DNA from: SAR86 cluster bacterium SAR86A
GTDB lineage: Bacteria > Pseudomonadota > Gammaproteobacteria > Magnimaribacterales > D2472
Direction: 5' to 3'
DNA length: 45,316 bases
NCBI GenBank assembly: GCA_000252525.1
Contig: JH611157.1
Span: 86,205-131,520, forward strand
This document shows positions 43,408 to 45,316 of this stretch, piece by piece (the first letter of the stretch is position 1; the number at the start of each line of letters is the position of its first letter). The notes under the pieces were generated by a model, which was given only the letters and a program-made list of their open reading frames with translations, was not told the origin of the DNA and ran no database searches. The position numbers and the translations under genes were made by a program.

Positions 43408-44028
43408 TTAATCCAATAAATCTTTCAATATATTTTTATTATAAGTTTCATTATATTCATAATTCTTATCAAATATAATAGAAGTTATGTCATTAAAAGC
43501 TCTATTAAAATCATCATTTAAAACAATATAATCAAAATATTTAGCATGCTTTAATTCTTTTATTGCATTTTCCATTCTTCTATTAATAACATCATCAGCA
43601 TCGAGACCTCTTAAGATTAATCTCTTTTTTAATTCGTCTAATGATGGAGGAATAATAAAAATTGAAATAACTTCTTTAATTGAGTTACTAATTTGAATAA
43701 ATCCTTGAACGTCGATATCTAAGACAACGCTGATATTATTCTCTAGCTTCTCTTCAACAAAAGCTTTAAGAGTTCCGTATTGATGTCCATGAACATCAGC
43801 ACTCTCAATAAATGCGTCTTTTTTCTTAAGATCATTAAACTCATTATCAGTAATAAAAAAATAATCTTTGCCATGAGTTTCTCCCTCTCTTGGTGATCTT
43901 GTTGTCGCAGATACTGATAATTCTATATTCTCATTATTACTAATGATTTCTTTTATAAGAGATGACTTTCCGGCACCTGAAGGTGCTGCAAAAACAATTA
44001 ACTCTCCTTTTTTTAAATCATTCAACAT
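43408..44028 (-). CDS. gmk: Guanylate kinase
   Basis: 206 residues (E. coli 207). P-loop APSGAGKSSL (about 14-23), the GMP-binding block SVSATTRSPREGETHGKDYFF, and VVLDIDVQGF near 100. IIPPSLDELKKRLILRG carries the lid region. It phosphorylates GMP to GDP and supplies substrate for (p)ppGpp. Its start overlaps the yicC end by 11 bases. Confidence 0.98.
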   Translation of the reverse strand: MLNDLKKGELIVFAAPSGAGKSSLIKEIISNNENIELSVSATTRSPREGETHGKDYFFITDNEFNDLKKKDAFIESADVHGHQYGTLKAFVEEKLENNISVVLDIDVQGFIQISNSIKEVISIFIIPPSLDELKKRLILRGLDADDVINRRMENAIKELKHAKYFDYIVLNDDFNRAFNDITSIIFDKNYEYNETYNKNILKDLLD

Positions 44029-44866
44029 TTTGAGTTTGCTCTCTCATTTCTTCAATAAGTAACTTCATATCAAGTGCATAATTTTTTAGTTTTGAGTCGT
44101 CGATCTTTACTGTAAGAGTATTTGACTCTCTAAAAAGCTCTTGCAATATAAAATCTATTTTTTTCCCACTTGATATTTTCTTTGTTAGCTCTTCATTTAT
44201 TGTTTTCGTATGAAAAAAAATTCTATCTAATTCCTCTGAAATATCATGTTTCAAAGCAAGCATAGCAACCTCTTGATCTAATCTAGTTTCGTCAAAATCT
44301 TCTATAAGATTTTTTATTTTATTTTTATAATTTTTTATTCTTTTATTAAGAGTTTTTTTCTCCATATTCTGAATACTTCGAGCAATCTTTTCTATGCTCT
44401 TAGTCTTTTTAGATAATACGTTTTCAATCTTTTTTCCTTCTTTAAATCTTGAATTAATAAATTCTTTTAAGGCAGTATTAAAGTTATTTTTGATTAGTTT
44501 CTTATTGATACTTTGAGACGTTTCTATATTAAAAATTCCTGACACATCTTTTATATCTGAAAAATTTAAGTCTACTCTATTTCCAAGTGCTTCTTTTAAT
44601 GAACTTTCAAGCATTCTAAGTAGTTTTTTATTAATATCATATTTTGTTTTTGAGGATGATTTTGCTTTTATCTTTACCTCTATTTTGCCTCTATTTATAT
44701 TTTTAGATATTGCTTCTCTAATGAAGTCTTCTAAATCATTACCCAAGTTATTAGATTTTATTGATAGTTCTAAAAATCTATGATTTACACCTCTAATTTC
44801 AATTGAGATATTGGACGTCTTATCAAAAGATTCAGACAAACCGAACCCAGTCATGCTACTAATCAT
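44018..44866 (-). CDS. yicC: YicC/YloC family endoribonuclease
   Basis: 282 residues (E. coli 287). The start MISSMTGFGLSE and EIRGVNHRFLELSIK are family hallmarks, as is the C-terminal GKKIDFILQELFRESNTL. The centre is a long Lys-rich helical part. E. coli YicC is an endoribonuclease that takes part in small-RNA decay. It opens the yicC-gmk-rpoZ-spoT-ridA-pyrB run; in E. coli it is divergent from rph, here the two are about 7 kb apart. Confidence 0.95.
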   Translation of the reverse strand: MISSMTGFGLSESFDKTSNISIEIRGVNHRFLELSIKSNNLGNDLEDFIREAISKNINRGKIEVKIKAKSSSKTKYDINKKLLRMLESSLKEALGNRVDLNFSDIKDVSGIFNIETSQSINKKLIKNNFNTALKEFINSRFKEGKKIENVLSKKTKSIEKIARSIQNMEKKTLNKRIKNYKNKIKNLIEDFDETRLDQEVAMLALKHDISEELDRIFFHTKTINEELTKKISSGKKIDFILQELFRESNTLTVKIDDSKLKNYALDMKLLIEEMREQTQNVE

Positions 44867-44911
44867 TTAAACATTGTATTTTGCAAAAGAGTTGAGTTCT
44901 AGTCGTATTCA

Positions 44912-45316
44912 TCAAAAATAAAACCTAAATTCTTCAATTTCAATTTGAAATATTACCCTGTTTATCATTTCTATCCTCAGAACAATTAAATATCTCGTGT
45001 TATTTGAATAAAATTCATTCTCTATAAAAAATTTAATAATATTAGCAGCATTATTTCTATGCAAGTAATTTGCAAAATTTCTTTCAGATATTGTTTCATA
45101 GAGACCAGCAAATCTTAAAATTATTAGGTTATTGCCATAATTCTTTATTTGATTTCTTTCATATTTAACTAGAGTTTTACTCCTAAAATCGTCTCCCTTC
45201 AAAGGGTCTAATTCATAAAAATACCACTTTTATTTTTTCCGTACACTCTTGTTGATGAGACGGTAATAAATTTTTTATAGGATAATCCACTAGATAATCT
45301 AAAAACATTAGCAGAT
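44912..45316 (-). pseudogene. Decayed NAD-dependent epimerase/dehydratase (partial, runs off right edge)
   Basis: Reading the minus strand inward from 45316, one frame gives LSYKKFITVSSTRVYGKN, a typical extended-SDR epimerase strand with the active-site SSTRVYG, and then stops at a TAG near 45208. One frame over, the sequence continues as YELDPLKGDDFRSKTLVKYE, LIILRFAGLY and NNAANIIKFFIENEF, all epimerase-like. A second shift near 44995-45005 restores IFNCSEDRNDKQGNISN, the usual next strand, followed by stops. The stretch between LRFAGLY and NYLHRNNAANI is shorter than normal, and the Tyr-Gly-Pro usually after GLY is gone. The 96-codon open frame at 44912-45202 is therefore a remnant, not a real small gene. 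Two frameshifts plus a deletion argue against a single sequencing error. Confidence 0.75.

Noticed and set aside
44912-45202. A 96-codon gene of its own
   Set aside because: Its middle matches an epimerase, and the missing neighbouring segments are found in other frames on either side, so it is part of a pseudogene.

Overview
The window reads as a stretch of core chromosome from a streamlined, AT-rich marine-type gammaproteobacterium. A SAR86-like organism is my best guess. The guess rests on gammaproteobacterial gene orders (fis-purH-purD; lptD-surA-pdxA-ksgA-apaH; yicC-gmk-rpoZ-spoT-ridA; dnaG-rpoD next to a CAU tRNA), very low G+C by eye, and intergenic gaps that are mostly 0 to 50 bases or negative. 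No phage, insertion sequence, CRISPR array or rRNA is visible. I found no clear case of an undescribed multi-gene system; the notable points are local ones.

Layout. 1-2285: the 5' part of a GcvT/DmdA-like gene (minus), a secreted DUF411 protein, a CPBP membrane protease, and a tRNA with CAU anticodon (minus). 2385-9348: yrbL (plus), then a minus-strand run read as rsmE, gshB, tonB-like, ruvX, dnaG, rpoD. 9379-15034 (plus): histidine phosphatase, fis, purH, purD, coq7 and an MFS transporter. 15045-24866 (minus): a tightly packed run read as two SDR oxidoreductases, amgK, murU, rpe, DUF192, trpE, trpG, trpD, trpC, a small SF2 helicase and a thioredoxin-like protein. 24909-34571 (plus): DsbA/HCCA-isomerase-like gene, then lptD, surA, pdxA, ksgA, apaH, cca, a pteridine-reductase-like SDR and an aminoglycoside-phosphotransferase-fold protein. 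34577-36907 (minus): tsaD, folB, folK and a PepSY membrane protein. 36957-39591 (plus): rpsU, yqeY, rph, pyrE, ribE. 39571-44866 (minus): yicC, gmk, rpoZ, spoT, ridA, pyrB. 44912-45316: a decayed NAD-dependent epimerase gene running off the right edge.

How the genes fit together. The window holds the transcription and replication initiation genes (rpoD, rpoZ, dnaG, fis), purine and pyrimidine synthesis (purH, purD, pyrE, pyrB, gmk), the first part of tryptophan synthesis from chorismate (trpEGDC), folate, riboflavin and pyridoxal steps (folB, folK, folM-like, ribE, pdxA), ubiquinone hydroxylation (coq7), outer-membrane biogenesis (lptD, surA), cell-wall sugar recycling (amgK, murU), RNA maturation (ksgA, rsmE, cca, tsaD, rph, ruvX, yicC) and the stringent response (spoT).

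The points most worth a second look are: a methionine-rich tandem repeat inserted in the LptD barrel; a sigma-E-type promoter match directly upstream of lptD; the rpsU-dnaG-rpoD operon split into two parts about 30 kb apart; an SDR with Phe in place of the catalytic Tyr; a helicase gene overlapping trpC; and a frameshifted epimerase pseudogene.
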